NCBI GenBank assembly: GCA_947166655.1 | Contig: CAMVFC010000022.1 | Location: 1-36,786, forward strand | Direction of reading: 5' to 3' | DNA: 36,786 nucleotides | Source: an uncultured Prevotellaceae bacterium | GTDB taxonomy: Bacteria; Bacteroidota; Bacteroidia; Bacteroidales; Bacteroidaceae | In this document: positions 36,096-36,786 of the stretch, piece by piece | How positions within the stretch are numbered: position 1 is the stretch's first letter | Layout of the letters: the number at the start of each line of letters is the position of its first letter | The notes under the pieces: model-generated | Told to the model about the DNA's origin: nothing | Database searches by the model: none | Seen by the model: the letters and a program-made list of their open reading frames with translations, nothing else | Position numbers and translations under genes: made by a program

Positions 36096-36524
36096 TTATG
36101 CGTATGTCAGGACCGGGCGCTCAATAAGCGGCACAGTTCCAATGTCTGCAAGGAATTTCTTCATACCAGCATGAATCTTGTTGAGGGTCGCCTGACGGGG
36201 TTCCTTGACGGCACTGGCATATTGTCGCAGTTGTGCGGCGTTCATGCCGATGTACTTGGCAAAGGCGGAGATGTTAAGGGGATAGTAGTCGAAGAAGGCA
36301 CCGACATCAAATTTGAATGTGAATTCCAATTCCGGCATCGTCTCACCCCTTTCCGCCAGAATCTCGCGTGTTTCTTCCTGTGCGACATAGAGGTCATCCA
36401 TGGCCTCTTGCGCCGTCCGTCCGTACCCCGCAAGGCCGAAACCGGGAAGCTCGTCAGCCACAAAACAGGAGAAATTCATATCCCCTTTTCCCTTCTCTAC
36501 GATAACTGTCACTTTCTGTGCCAT
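36096..36524 (-). CDS. hicB: HicB family antitoxin with C-terminal HTH-like region
   Basis: VTVIVEKGKGDMNFSCFVADELPGFGLAGYGRTAQEAMDDL pattern; start at MAQKVTV. Confidence 0.8.
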   Translation of the reverse strand: MAQKVTVIVEKGKGDMNFSCFVADELPGFGLAGYGRTAQEAMDDLYVAQEETREILAERGETMPELEFTFKFDVGAFFDYYPLNISAFAKYIGMNAAQLRQYASAVKEPRQATLNKIHAGMKKFLADIGTVPLIERPVLTYA

Positions 36525-36605
36525 ATATTGAATTTTAAGTGGGTTTCTCAAAAAAGTTCTTCTCCAGCAATCTGTCATGAACTTGGGCGGAAAGGTTGCC
36601 CGGGG

Positions 36606-36785
36606 TTATCCCCCGAGCAACGTTTTCATGATGTCACGGAGGATGCCGACAGGCACCTCCTCGTTACCATGCCGACTGAAGATGTGGGTCTTTCCCGTGG
36701 CTGGGCTGTACCAAATCTCATGTCGGCCACCTTGTCGAAGCCGAAAGCATCCTGCTTTCTTCAGCTTCCGTTCAAGTTCATTGTA
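36606..36785 (-). CDS. hicA: HicA family mRNA interferase toxin, cut by the window edge (not in ORF track)
   Basis: Manual reverse translation: YNELERKLKKAGCFRLRQGGRHEIWYSPATGKTHIFSRHGNEEVPVGILRDIMKTLLGG*. Confidence 0.88.
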   Translation of the reverse strand, partial: YNELERKLKKAGCFRLRQGGRHEIWYSPATGKTHIFSRHGNEEVPVGILRDIMKTLLGG

Positions 36786-36786
36786 C

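Noticed and set aside
19150-36100. Attachment-site direct repeats bounding the element
   Set aside because: Visual comparison of 19150-19500 with 35400-36100 showed no convincing direct repeat; the right boundary may be outside the window.
36047-36127. Short ORF MKYNEPESHRVAGHG... resembling a HicA start
   Set aside because: Similarity limited to about five residues; too short to call a HicA remnant.
19490-36786. Diversity-generating retroelement, reverse transcriptase or Mu-type transposase
   Set aside because: No RT (YxDD), TR/VR pair or DDE transposase seen in any ORF.
1-36786. tRNA or rRNA genes
   Set aside because: No convincing cloverleaf or rRNA stretch recognised by eye; a tRNAscan-SE/Infernal run would be decisive.

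Overview
The window has two parts. Positions ~1-19,150 are ordinary Bacteroidales-type chromosome: MIP18/DUF59, radC, GT2, ackA-pta, OPT transporter, cdaA, folP, murF, pdxB, acpP-fabF-rnc, GH3, an Ig-like lipoprotein, DUF3108 and an orphan blaI. From ~19,490 to at least ~35,400 there is a phage-like element: XRE repressor, small HTH proteins, a 990-aa TOPRIM + SF3-helicase primase, GTTACAA iterons (candidate origin), ClpP-like protease/scaffold, HK97-type major capsid protein, three paralogous structural-type proteins (one with an Ig-like tail), a PLD-like protein, TerS-like/TerL, two small unknown proteins and a PRTase. A HicB/HicA module lies at the right edge. No portal, tail, integrase, transposase or lysis gene is recognisable within the window. 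The best leads are: (1) this replication + capsid + terminase element without portal or tails (satellite-like, or a prophage truncated by the window); (2) a ~400-bp-arm inverted duplication directly downstream of terL, containing a decayed mirror copy of a promoter plus two small genes; (3) the iteron cluster; (4) the expanding paralogous structural family; (5) a near-perfect palindrome over the putative late promoter. All calls are from reading the sequence; no database search was run.
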